Assembly (NCBI GenBank): GCA_903830945.1
Contig: CAIKVT010000008.1
Span: 1 to 32,261, forward strand
Length of the DNA: 32,261 nt
DNA from: an uncultured Elusimicrobia bacterium
GTDB taxonomy: Bacteria; Elusimicrobiota; Elusimicrobia; UBA1565; UBA9628
Reading direction: 5' to 3'
A model generated the notes under the pieces. It was given only the letters and a program-made list of their open reading frames with translations, was not told the DNA's origin and made no database searches. A program made the position numbers and the translations under genes. Below are positions 14,176 to 21,897 of this stretch, piece after piece; position 1 is the stretch's first letter, and each line of letters starts with the position of its first letter.

Positions 14176-15956
14176 GACGCCGCCTCCTGGCCGAGGTACG
14201 CTTCCAGCACCCGCGGGTGGCTCTGGATCTGCGCCGGAGTGCCGGCCGCGATGGTGGTGCCGAAATCCAGCACCTCCACCCGCTCGCACACGGACATGAC
14301 CAGACGCATCTGATGCTCGATGAGCAGGATGGCGACCGCGAACTCCGCGCGCACCCGCCGGATGAACTCCATGAGCTGGTCCACCTCCAGAGGATTCATG
14401 CCGGCCGCGGGCTCGTCGAGCAGGAGCAGGCGCGGCCTCGTGGCCAACGCCCGCACGATCTCCAGCCGGCGCTGCAGGCCGTAGGGAAGGCTGCCCGCGC
14501 AGGCCGAGGCCTGCCCCTCCATCTCGAAGAAGGCCAGCAGGTCCAGAGCGTGGTCCCGCACGCGTGACTCATCGGCCCTGTATCTTCCAGCATGCGACAG
14601 AGCTTCGGCCACGCCGCAGGCCGAGCGCGCATAGTGCGCGGTCATGATGTTGTCGAGCACCGACAGGTCCTTGAAGAGCCGAATGTTCTGGAACGTCCGG
14701 GCGATGCCCGCGGCATTGATCTCGCCGGGCCGCCGGCCCGTGATGTCCTGGCCGGCGAAGAGGATGCGGCCCTTATCCGGGCGGTACGCGCCGGTGATGA
14801 GGTTGAAGACCGTGGTCTTGCCCGCGCCGTTGGGCCCGATGATGCCGACCAGATCGCTTGAAGACATCCTCAGGCCGAAGCCGGATACGGCGGTGAGCCC
14901 GCCGAAGCGGTGGGTGAGGCCGGAGACATCCAGAAGGATGGGGACCTGGGCCCGGGGTTGGGCCGCGGCCGTGACGCCGGCCGCCCGCCCGCCGCCCCGC
15001 GCCTGAGGCCGCCGCCGGAACCACGGGAACTCGCGCATCCCCATGATGCCGCGCGGCCGGAAGATCATGAGCAGCACGAGAAGCAAGGGCATGAGCACCA
15101 TGCGCCACATCGCCAGCGGCCGCAGGACTTCCAGCAAGACCGTGTAGAGGGAGGCCCCGAGCAGCGACCCGCCGATGGAGGCCACGCCGCCCAGGTAGAC
15201 CATGACCAGCATCTCCGTGGATTTGACGATGTCGAACATCCCGGGGCTGATATACTGAAGCAGGTGCGCAAACAGCGCCCCGGCCACGCCGGCGAAGAAG
15301 GAGGCCACGACGAAGGTCAGAACCTTCACCTGGCGGGTGTCCACGCCCATGAACTCGGCGGCGGTCTCGTCCTCCCGCACCGCCAGCACGCCGCGGCCGT
15401 ACCGGGAGTATATGAAGTTCCGGATGACGAAGACCGTCCCGACGGTCCAGGCGAACACCCAGGGCAGCGTGGTGAGATGGTCCATGCCCAGGAAGCCGCG
15501 CGGCCCCCCGACCGCGTCGATGTTCTCGACGGCCGACTTCACGATGAAAACGAAGGCGAGCGTGACGATGGCAAGGTAGTCCCCCCGCGTCTTGAACGAC
15601 GGCAGCGCCACGAGCAGGCCCAGCAGAGCCGCCGCGCAGCCTCCGGCCAGGCAGGCGGCCGGGAAGGCCCACGCGACGCCGTGCGGGAAGACCCGCACGG
15701 TCAACAGGGAGGCGGTGTAGGCGCCGGCCGACATGAACCCCGCATGCCCCACGGAGAACTCGCCCATGAAGCCGTTGATGAGGTTGAGGCTCAGGCAGAG
15801 GATGACGTTGATGCCCACATACATGAGGATGAGCTGGACATAAGCGTCGAGGAGCCCGAAGCGGGGGATGGCCCAGGAAAGGACAAAGCCCGTCGCGGTC
15901 AGCGCGTAAAGCGTGCGTCGGTCCCGAAAAAGCGCCCCTGCCGTGTGCCAGGTCAT
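14172..15956 (-). CDS. Fused branched-chain amino acid ABC permease-ATPase (LivM-LivG)
   Basis: Single 594-residue protein joining a permease and an ATPase that are separate in most LIV-I systems. Residues 1-310 are LivM-like, with about eight to nine membrane segments and the family stretch GFMGEFSVGHAGFM (62-75). A basic, Gly/Ala-rich linker (about 312-338) leads to a LivG-like ATPase: Walker A GPNGAGKTT (374-382), signature LPYGLQRRLEI (490-500, with Leu in place of the usual Gln at 494), Walker B LLLLDEPAAGMNP with Asp514/Glu515, and His548 in IEHQM. No stop or frameshift separates the halves. GAGG precedes the ATG, 7 bp after livH. Confidence 0.93.
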   Translation of the reverse strand: MTWHTAGALFRDRRTLYALTATGFVLSWAIPRFGLLDAYVQLILMYVGINVILCLSLNLINGFMGEFSVGHAGFMSAGAYTASLLTVRVFPHGVAWAFPAACLAGGCAAALLGLLVALPSFKTRGDYLAIVTLAFVFIVKSAVENIDAVGGPRGFLGMDHLTTLPWVFAWTVGTVFVIRNFIYSRYGRGVLAVREDETAAEFMGVDTRQVKVLTFVVASFFAGVAGALFAHLLQYISPGMFDIVKSTEMLVMVYLGGVASIGGSLLGASLYTVLLEVLRPLAMWRMVLMPLLLVLLMIFRPRGIMGMREFPWFRRRPQARGGGRAAGVTAAAQPRAQVPILLDVSGLTHRFGGLTAVSGFGLRMSSSDLVGIIGPNGAGKTTVFNLITGAYRPDKGRILFAGQDITGRRPGEINAAGIARTFQNIRLFKDLSVLDNIMTAHYARSACGVAEALSHAGRYRADESRVRDHALDLLAFFEMEGQASACAGSLPYGLQRRLEIVRALATRPRLLLLDEPAAGMNPLEVDQLMEFIRRVRAEFAVAILLIEHQMRLVMSVCERVEVLDFGTTIAAGTPAQIQSHPRVLEAYLGQEAAS

Positions 15957-15963
15957 CGCGGCC

Positions 15964-16839
15964 TCAGAGCTTCTGCGGCCGAGGGCGGCCGAAGATCCCG
16001 TACGGTCTGAAGATCAGAAGCACGATCAGCAAAGAGAACGCCACGAAATCCCGGTATGTGGACGGCAGCGCGACCGCGACCGCGATCTCCACGGCGGCGA
16101 GGATATAGCCCCCGAGCATGGCCCCCCGGATGTCGCCTATGCCTCCCACCACGGCGGAGATGAAGGCCTTCCAGCCCACCAGCACGCCCATGTACGGGTC
16201 TATCACGGGATATGACAACGCGTAGAGCATGCCCGCGGCCCCGCCCAGCGCGCCGCCGATGGCGAACGTGGCGGAGATGACGCGGTTGACCGGCACGCCC
16301 AGAAGAGACGCTGTGTCGCGATCCCAGGACACGGCGCGCATGGCGATGCCCAGGGGGGTGCGCGCCACGACGAACTGGAGCGCGGCCATGAGACCCACGG
16401 AGAGCAGGACCGTGACGACCTGCAGGGAAGAGACGGCCAGCCCGCCCGCGTTCCAGGTCACGTTCTCGAAGGCCGGCGGGATGTGCAGCGGGTACGGGCT
16501 CAGGGCGAGGGTGAAATGCTCAAGAAAGATGCCTACGCCCAGCGCGGTGATGATGGCTGACACGCGGGGCGCCTTGCGCAGCGGCCGGTAGGCTGAGACC
16601 TCGACGGCTACGGCCAGCAGGGCCACGCCGGCCATGGAGATCAGGAGCGTGGGCACGAACGGCAGATGCAGGCGCGCCACGGAGAGAAAGCACAGGAAAG
16701 CCCCGACCATGAAGAAATCGCCGTGGGCGAAATTGATCATGGTCAGCACGCCGTAGACCATGGTATAGCCCAGGGCGATGAGCGCGTACACGCTGCCGAG
16801 CTGGAGCGCGTTGAGGGACTGCTGGATGAGATAAGTCAT
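15964..16839 (-). CDS. livH: Branched-chain amino acid ABC transporter permease LivH
   Basis: Inner-membrane permease that pairs with LivM. It has 291 residues and about eight hydrophobic segments. LGSVYALIALGYTMVYGVL (15-33) and the following INFAHGDFFMVGAF are the standard LivH N-terminal motif. GIAMRAVSWDRDTASLLGV is the cytoplasmic coupling-loop region, and AFISAVVGGIGDIRGAMLGG follows. No convincing Shine-Dalgarno sequence lies before the ATG; the 73 bp between livJ and livH contains only GC-rich sequence. It belongs to the operon livJ-livH-livMG-livF. Confidence 0.94.
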   Translation of the reverse strand: MTYLIQQSLNALQLGSVYALIALGYTMVYGVLTMINFAHGDFFMVGAFLCFLSVARLHLPFVPTLLISMAGVALLAVAVEVSAYRPLRKAPRVSAIITALGVGIFLEHFTLALSPYPLHIPPAFENVTWNAGGLAVSSLQVVTVLLSVGLMAALQFVVARTPLGIAMRAVSWDRDTASLLGVPVNRVISATFAIGGALGGAAGMLYALSYPVIDPYMGVLVGWKAFISAVVGGIGDIRGAMLGGYILAAVEIAVAVALPSTYRDFVAFSLLIVLLIFRPYGIFGRPRPQKL

Positions 16840-16912
16840 GGGCGGCGGCCGGTCGGCGGTCCGAAGTCCACAGTCGCCAATCCGCGTCCTCTCGTGTCGA
16901 GCCTGGCCCTAA

Positions 16913-18079
16913 CTACGGCTGCACGTCCGTGACCCAGACGAACTTTTCATCCTTGATCTGCAGGATGACCGCACCCTTCACCGGGTCGCCGGATCCGGGG
17001 GTGAACCTCATATTCCCGGTGACGCCTTGGTAATCCGTGGTCCGCGAGAGGGCGTCGCGGATGGCTCGGTGATCCGTCGTCCCGGCGGCAGCCAGCGCCA
17101 CCCGCAGCAGGCCGAACGAATCGTAGGTGAGCGCGGCCACGTCGTCAGGGACGCCGCCGTAAGCGGCCTTATAGCTGTCGATGAATCTGCGCGTGACCGG
17201 GTTGGTGGTCTGGGGCGAGTAGTGGTTGGAGAGGTAGAAACCGTCGCAGTCCTTGCCGCACATCTTGATCAGCTCTTCCGTGCTCCAGGCATCACTGCCG
17301 AGGAATGGGACCTTCAAGCCGAGGCGATGCGCCTGCTGCACCTGCAGAGGCACGTCCGTGTAGTAGCTGGGCAAAAAGACGATGTCGGGGCCCGCTTTCT
17401 TGATCTTGGTGAGCTGGGCGGAGAAATCCTTGTCGCCGGTCGTGTAGGTCTCGACGGCTACCACCCTCCCCCCACCGGCCTCGAAACTCTGCTTGAAGAG
17501 TTCCGACTGGCTCTTGAGAACCTCGGAAGCCACGTCGTAAAGCATGGCGGCCTTCTTGGCCTTAAGCGTCTCGGCGGCGAATTTCCCGAGCACATGCCCT
17601 TGGAACATGTCGGTGAAGCAGGCCCGAAACACGAACTTTTTCGGCAGATTGGTCTGGGCGTCCAGCGTGGTCTTGGGGTTGGTGGACCAAGGAGCGATCA
17701 TGACCACGCCCGCCTTCTCGGCGATCTCGGCGGCGGGCAGAGCATTGCTGCTGGAATTGGGGCCCACGATGGCGGCCACGTCATCACGGGTTATCGCCTT
17801 CTGCGCCGCCGCCGCGGCCTGGTCCGCCTTGGCCGCGGTGTCCTCGATCACAAGCTCGATCTTCTTTTTCTTGCCCCCCATCTCGATGCCGCCCGCGTCG
17901 TTGATCTCCTTGGCGGCAAGCAGGGCGGCATTGCGGCAGGAGGCCCCGACCGCGGGGATGGACCCGGTCAACTCGGCGATCACGCCGATCCTGATGGTGT
18001 CGCCAGAACGCCTTCCGCAGCCCCCAAGCATGACTACGGCGGCGGAGCAGCAGGCCAGGGACAGGGAAAGTCTTCTCAT
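16913..18079 (-). CDS. livJ: Branched-chain amino acid ABC transporter substrate-binding lipoprotein (LivJ/LivK type)
   Basis: Periplasmic binding protein of family 6 type I fold, anchored as a lipoprotein. From the chosen start it has 388 residues. The N-terminus MRRLSLSLACCSAAV leads to the lipobox VMLGGC, with Cys21 the predicted lipidation site. The mature part begins with IRIGVIAELTGSIPAVG, the normal start of this fold, and continues with VAAIVGPNSSSNALP and VVMIAPWSTNP. ATG at 18079 has AAAGGAG 7 nt upstream and is preferred over an in-frame start 8 codons earlier. Ligands may be Leu/Ile/Val, but related proteins bind other amino acids, amides or urea. First gene of the liv operon and a likely substrate of the lgt products. 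Confidence 0.92.
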   Translation of the reverse strand: MRRLSLSLACCSAAVVMLGGCGRRSGDTIRIGVIAELTGSIPAVGASCRNAALLAAKEINDAGGIEMGGKKKKIELVIEDTAAKADQAAAAAQKAITRDDVAAIVGPNSSSNALPAAEIAEKAGVVMIAPWSTNPKTTLDAQTNLPKKFVFRACFTDMFQGHVLGKFAAETLKAKKAAMLYDVASEVLKSQSELFKQSFEAGGGRVVAVETYTTGDKDFSAQLTKIKKAGPDIVFLPSYYTDVPLQVQQAHRLGLKVPFLGSDAWSTEELIKMCGKDCDGFYLSNHYSPQTTNPVTRRFIDSYKAAYGGVPDDVAALTYDSFGLLRVALAAAGTTDHRAIRDALSRTTDYQGVTGNMRFTPGSGDPVKGAVILQIKDEKFVWVTDVQP

Positions 18080-18151
18080 GATATTCTCCTTTGGAAAACG
18101 CAAAACGCTCCATGATCCGCTGCGATGCGGGGCGCAGCGTCATGAGAAAAG

Positions 18152-18200
18152 ATTATATATTTTTGTTTTTAAAAATAATCTTTATTCGATCCGGATCGAA
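18152..18200 (-). promoter_or_regulatory. liv operon promoter region with a 16 bp perfect palindrome
   Basis: A TATAAT box lies on the minus strand at 18157-18152 within AT-rich DNA, predicting a leader of about 65 nt before livJ. No good -35 is present. At 18185-18200 TTCGATCCGGATCGAA is a perfect 16 bp palindrome, centred about 35 bp upstream of the -10, where an activator or repressor might bind. As RNA it could also fold as a short hairpin with a CCGG loop followed by a U-rich stretch, i.e. a weak terminator for the upstream glycosyltransferase gene. The rest of 18104-18287 shows nothing recognisable. Confidence 0.4.
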
Positions 18201-18287
18201 GGAGAGATAAGCTCGTGCCTGAGAAACATGCGTTGCTATCATAAGCCGCCATCCCTCCCGGGCGCCGCAGCAGGGCATGACGCAGAG

Positions 18288-20102
18288 CTACCAGTTGCGC
18301 AGCACGGACAAAGCCCCCGGAACGGCCCACCCCCGGCGAAAGTCAAACAGATATGCCTCCACGCCATTGCCAAGGGGGATCACCCGCCAAAGGTAAGGAT
18401 AGAGCGCCATGCGGGACTCCACTTTGGGCATTTGCCAGACAGCGAGGACGGCAAAATCGATTTTCCTGCTGATAGCATAATTGACCAGAAGCTCCGGCGC
18501 CGCGAAGGGAGAAACGCGCCACTCCAGACCCGCATCGAGCGCAATCCAAGGGTTGTTGCACATCACGGACGAGCCGGAAGGAAGCGCCGTCGCGAGGACT
18601 CGCGAAAGCTCGGCGTCGTACTGATTGGATGACGTCATGCCGTGCGTGTGGATCATTCGCGGCAGCTTATAGTTGCACACCGCCCCATCCCAGACCATAA
18701 GTCCCATGACCCCCGCCGCGACAGCCGCGTAGCCGGCCGATGCGGGCGCGAGCCTATGGGTCAAGGCCCCGGTCACGGATGCCGCCCCTCGACAAAGCGC
18801 GTCCATGCCCCTTGCGGCCAAAATCGCCAGCAGCGGCAATATCGGGAGTTGGAACCGCGCGATCGCGTAGATCATCACCGCCTGAACGACGAGGATAACG
18901 ACCATGGTCGCATAGAGGAGCATGCCACGGCTCCACTTGAATCCAATTGGAGGCAGGAAGGCTCCCAGAAGCAATACGAGCCAGACGTATCTCGGGATGA
19001 GCGGCAAAGGCCCAACCGTAAAGTTACGCCACAACACGGGAAGCCACCGAAAATCAGAGTGCCTGACGAGTCCCAACGCGGCCTTTATGCCGCCGGCTGC
19101 GCTCCTGTGCCGCTTATGCCAGTCGCTTACGCCCCAGTAGTCGTCCTCGAGCTGCGTCGCGTCGGCGTTAAGCGCGTAGTGGATCTTCACGTAGGGCAAC
19201 GAGATACCCTTCTGGGTCCAGTCATAAAAGGTCGGCAGGGTCCTCGTCAGGTTCGAGAACTTCGACCCCATGCTCCACTGCCCGCTCACGGAGCGCACAT
19301 AAATGATCCACGGCGACACCACGATGGCAAACGCACCCGCCACGACCGCCGCCTGGAGCGCCTTTTTGCACAGAGGCCGGGCGGAAAAAAGGATCCTGTC
19401 GACGATAAACCAAAAAAGGAGGAACGCGAACATCACCGCCGCTTCGTTACGCACAAGAGCCGACAGGCCGATAAGCCCTCCCGCAAGAGCCCCCTGCCAG
19501 AATTGATCGCGCCGCGCCGCAAGCCACAAGAAGAGTATCCCCGCGATAAACAGCGTCGTAAAAAGAGGCTCGGACCCGCAATACATCCGCATCACATACG
19601 GGATCCTCCTCACCGCGAAAAACCACAGCGCCGGCCACACCGCGACGAGCGCCGCCGCCAAGACGCCGACACGGCGGTTATGCATATCCATCGCGAGGAA
19701 GTACACGGGGATCGGCAGCAGGCCCCCGGCGATGACCGATATCAACGCCGTGCAAAACAGGACGTTCGCGCTGACGAAGCTCGTCAGCCCGCAGAATATC
19801 GGATAGAGCGGAGGAAACGCCGTATGCGGCAAGCCGTTGAGCGTATACCCCTTGCCGGAGAACAGGCTCTTGCCGAGCATGTAATAATACGTTTCGTCAT
19901 AGTCGAGCGCCCCGCGCATGTAAAGCGCCCACGCCCTGAGGCCGATTGCAACGATGACGGCGGCGGCGACAAGCAGGGCGCCGCGGTCATTTTGCGACCG
20001 GTCGTTCGAGGAAACGCGCCCAGAGGATTTCCCGGCCCCCCGAACATCTGAAAGAAAGAAGCTGCCCAGAGGTGCTTGGAAGAACCTTCCTATAATATCC
20101 AC
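18288..20102 (-). CDS. GT-C (GT39/ArnT-like) membrane glycosyltransferase
   Basis: Polytopic membrane protein of 604 residues that probably transfers a sugar from a polyprenyl-phosphate donor on the periplasmic face. The first membrane segment (about 43-60) is followed by LDYDETYYYMLGKSL, containing the acidic Asp-Glu pair (69-70) expected in the first external loop of GT-C enzymes, and then TAFPPLYPIF. About ten further hydrophobic segments follow, then a soluble C-terminal part (about 490-604). Acceptor and sugar are unknown. The start is GTG at 20102; no ATG in frame precedes the first membrane segment, and a stop lies 15 codons upstream. A consensus promoter sits just upstream, so it is transcribed separately from ftsB. 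Confidence 0.82.
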   Translation of the reverse strand: MDIIGRFFQAPLGSFFLSDVRGAGKSSGRVSSNDRSQNDRGALLVAAAVIVAIGLRAWALYMRGALDYDETYYYMLGKSLFSGKGYTLNGLPHTAFPPLYPIFCGLTSFVSANVLFCTALISVIAGGLLPIPVYFLAMDMHNRRVGVLAAALVAVWPALWFFAVRRIPYVMRMYCGSEPLFTTLFIAGILFLWLAARRDQFWQGALAGGLIGLSALVRNEAAVMFAFLLFWFIVDRILFSARPLCKKALQAAVVAGAFAIVVSPWIIYVRSVSGQWSMGSKFSNLTRTLPTFYDWTQKGISLPYVKIHYALNADATQLEDDYWGVSDWHKRHRSAAGGIKAALGLVRHSDFRWLPVLWRNFTVGPLPLIPRYVWLVLLLGAFLPPIGFKWSRGMLLYATMVVILVVQAVMIYAIARFQLPILPLLAILAARGMDALCRGAASVTGALTHRLAPASAGYAAVAAGVMGLMVWDGAVCNYKLPRMIHTHGMTSSNQYDAELSRVLATALPSGSSVMCNNPWIALDAGLEWRVSPFAAPELLVNYAISRKIDFAVLAVWQMPKVESRMALYPYLWRVIPLGNGVEAYLFDFRRGWAVPGALSVLRNW

Positions 20103-20132
20103 AAATGCTTCCGTTGGGGGTGCGACACATCC

Positions 20133-20161
20133 ATTATATATCTAGACAGTTTTCATGCCAA
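20133..20161 (-). promoter_or_regulatory. Consensus sigma-70 promoter for the glycosyltransferase gene
   Basis: Minus strand: -35 TTGGCA (20161-20156), 17 bp spacer, -10 TATAAT (20138-20133). This is eleven of twelve matches to the consensus with optimal spacing. Predicted transcription start near 20126 leaves a leader of about 24 nt before the GTG. It is the strongest promoter-like sequence on the minus strand. Confidence 0.6.
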
Positions 20162-20208
20162 TCCGGGTTCAAGTCTAGCGGAGAAGGACGGCAAGCAGGC
20201 CGATATCT

Positions 20209-20538
20209 TCATTTCTTCGGCGGCGTGAAGCGATATTCGATCTCGCCAGACTTGGAAAAACCGACCTTGCGCGCCTCACGCTCCAACAAGGAATCGCTCT
20301 CGCGCAATTCCTTGAGGCGGACGGCGGTCCGCGTCCGCTCCGCCTCCAGGCTCGAGATCTCATGAGAAAGGCTGCGCAATTCCAGCCAATTGCGCACCAG
20401 ACTCCGGAAGCCCTGATTTCCGAAGAAGACCGCCAGCAGGCCGACCGAGGCCAACACCTGCCGCCAATGCAAGCGCAGCCAAGAGAACCAGATTTTAGGA
20501 TCAGGACTTTTCACTTGAAGTTCATCCCCCGACGGCAC
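20209..20538 (-). CDS. ftsB: FtsB/DivIC-like septum formation initiator
   Basis: Small bitopic cell-division protein of 109 residues. It has a short cytoplasmic tail, one membrane segment (about 26-43, VLASVGLLAVFFG), then a coiled coil rich in Leu/Glu (about 50-85, LSHEISSLEAERTRT) and a short C-terminal segment with GEIEYRF. In division it would work with FtsL and FtsQ in the periplasm. It lies 58 bp downstream of eno; eno-ftsB adjacency is conserved in many bacteria and supports the call. The start is uncertain: GTG at 20538 gives this length, while GTG at 20514 has GGGGGAT at suitable spacing. The first GTG is buried in a predicted hairpin. Confidence 0.8.
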   Translation of the reverse strand: MPSGDELQVKSPDPKIWFSWLRLHWRQVLASVGLLAVFFGNQGFRSLVRNWLELRSLSHEISSLEAERTRTAVRLKELRESDSLLEREARKVGFSKSGEIEYRFTPPKK

Positions 20539-20590
20539 GGACGTCCACCGCGGAGGGACGTCCGAATTCCGCGCCTACGGCGCGGGATTC
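20538..20590 (-). repeat. Two abutting hairpins between eno and ftsB
   Basis: CGGACGTCC (20538-20546) pairs perfectly with GGACGTCCG (20556-20564), a 9 bp stem with a 9 nt loop. Directly beside it GAATTCCGCGCC (20564-20575) pairs with GGCGCGGGATTC (20579-20590), 11 of 12 positions plus one wobble pair, around a 3 nt loop. No T-tract follows on the minus strand, so neither is a classical terminator. The first stem ends in the ftsB GTG codon. Confidence 0.6.
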
Positions 20591-20596
20591 AAAAGG

Positions 20597-21895
20597 CTAT
20601 CGGGTTGCCCCGGCAGCCGTCTTGAAGCAGGCCATGCCCGCGTAACGCGCCTTGGCACCCAGCTCGCGCTCGATGCGCAGCAGCTGATTATACTTGCACA
20701 GGCGCTCCGAGCGGCAGGGAGCGCCCGTCTTGAGCGCGCCGGCGTTTGTGGCCACGGCGAAGTCGGCGATGAAGGCGTCCTCGGTCTCACCCGAGCGGTG
20801 TGAGATGACAGTCGAGAAACCCGCCTTATGGGCGTTCAAAACCGTCTCCATGGTCTCGGTTACCGTGCCGATCTGGTTGAGCTTAATGAGGATGGAGTTG
20901 GCGGTCTTCTCATGGATGCCGCGCTTAAGTCGCTCGGGATTAGTCACGAAGATATCGTCGCCGATGATGGTCACGCCCGCGCCCAACTTGGCGGTCATGC
21001 CCTGCCATCCGGCCCAGTCATCCTCGGCCAGGGGGTCCTCGAAGGAGATGATGCCGTATTTCTTCTGCCAACCGCCGTAAAGATCGGCCATCTCTGAGGC
21101 GCTGCGGGGTCTGCCTTCGAACTGATAGGCGCCATCCTTGAAAAACTCGCTGGCCGCGGAATCAAGACCAAGCCGGACCTTGTCCTTATAACCCGCCTTG
21201 GCGATGGAATCTATCAAGACGTCCAAGGCGCCTGCGTGATCCTTAAGCTGGGGCGCGAAGCCCCCCTCGTCGCCCACGGCCACGGTCATCTTCATGCCGG
21301 CCAAGGTCTTCTTGAGCACCTGGTAGATCTCGGCGCCGGCGCGCAGCCCATCGTGAAAAGAGGCCGTGCCCACGGGAACGAGCATGAACTCCTGAACGTC
21401 AAGACCCGAATCGGCGTGCTTGCCTCCGTTGATGACGTTGAGCATGGGAGTAGGCAGCAGCCACTCGTCCTCAGGCAGGCCGTAAGCCTTACGCAGATAG
21501 ACGTAGAGGGGCAGCTTGGCCGAAGCCGCCGCGGCCCGGCAGACCGCCATGGAGAGAGAGAGGACGGCATTGGCGCCCAACTTCCCCTTGTTGGCGGTCC
21601 CGTCCGCCGCAATCATGGCCTTGTCCAGTGCCGCCTGCTCGCGCGGGTCCTTGCCCTTGAGTAATTTCTGCAAGGGGCCTTCCACGTGCGAGACCGCCTT
21701 CAAGACGCCCTTACCGCCGAATCGGGCCTTGTCCCCGTCGCGCAGTTCCACGGCCTCATGCTCGCCAGTGGAAGCGCCGCTGGGCACCGCGGCAGATGCG
21801 ACCGTCCCGTCGTCGAGGCGAACCTCGGCTTCTACGGTGGGGAAACCCCGCGAATCAAGTATCTCCAATGCGCGGACGGAATCAATCCTAGCCAT
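20597..21895 (-). CDS. eno: Enolase
   Basis: Glycolytic enzyme converting 2-phosphoglycerate to phosphoenolpyruvate. It has 432 residues, the normal length. Catalytic and metal residues are in place: Glu210 in VGDEGGFAP, Asp245 in GLDSAASEF, Glu287 in SFEDPLAEDD, Asp314 in IGDDIF, Lys338 in LIKLNQIGT, and SHRSGETED (365-373). ATG at 21895 is preferred over the in-frame GTG two codons earlier because GGGAG lies 9 nt upstream of the ATG but only 3 nt from the GTG. It begins 2 bp after the pgm stop and is followed by ftsB. Its product, PEP, is also the product of pckA elsewhere in the window. Confidence 0.97.
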   Translation of the reverse strand: MARIDSVRALEILDSRGFPTVEAEVRLDDGTVASAAVPSGASTGEHEAVELRDGDKARFGGKGVLKAVSHVEGPLQKLLKGKDPREQAALDKAMIAADGTANKGKLGANAVLSLSMAVCRAAAASAKLPLYVYLRKAYGLPEDEWLLPTPMLNVINGGKHADSGLDVQEFMLVPVGTASFHDGLRAGAEIYQVLKKTLAGMKMTVAVGDEGGFAPQLKDHAGALDVLIDSIAKAGYKDKVRLGLDSAASEFFKDGAYQFEGRPRSASEMADLYGGWQKKYGIISFEDPLAEDDWAGWQGMTAKLGAGVTIIGDDIFVTNPERLKRGIHEKTANSILIKLNQIGTVTETMETVLNAHKAGFSTVISHRSGETEDAFIADFAVATNAGALKTGAPCRSERLCKYNQLLRIERELGAKARYAGMACFKTAAGATR

Positions 21896-21897
21896 TT

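Noticed and set aside
18642-20051. Plus-strand open frame (469 codons) opposite the glycosyltransferase
   Set aside because: Arg/Pro/His-rich composition without domains; the minus-strand frame has ordered membrane segments and a DE-containing loop.
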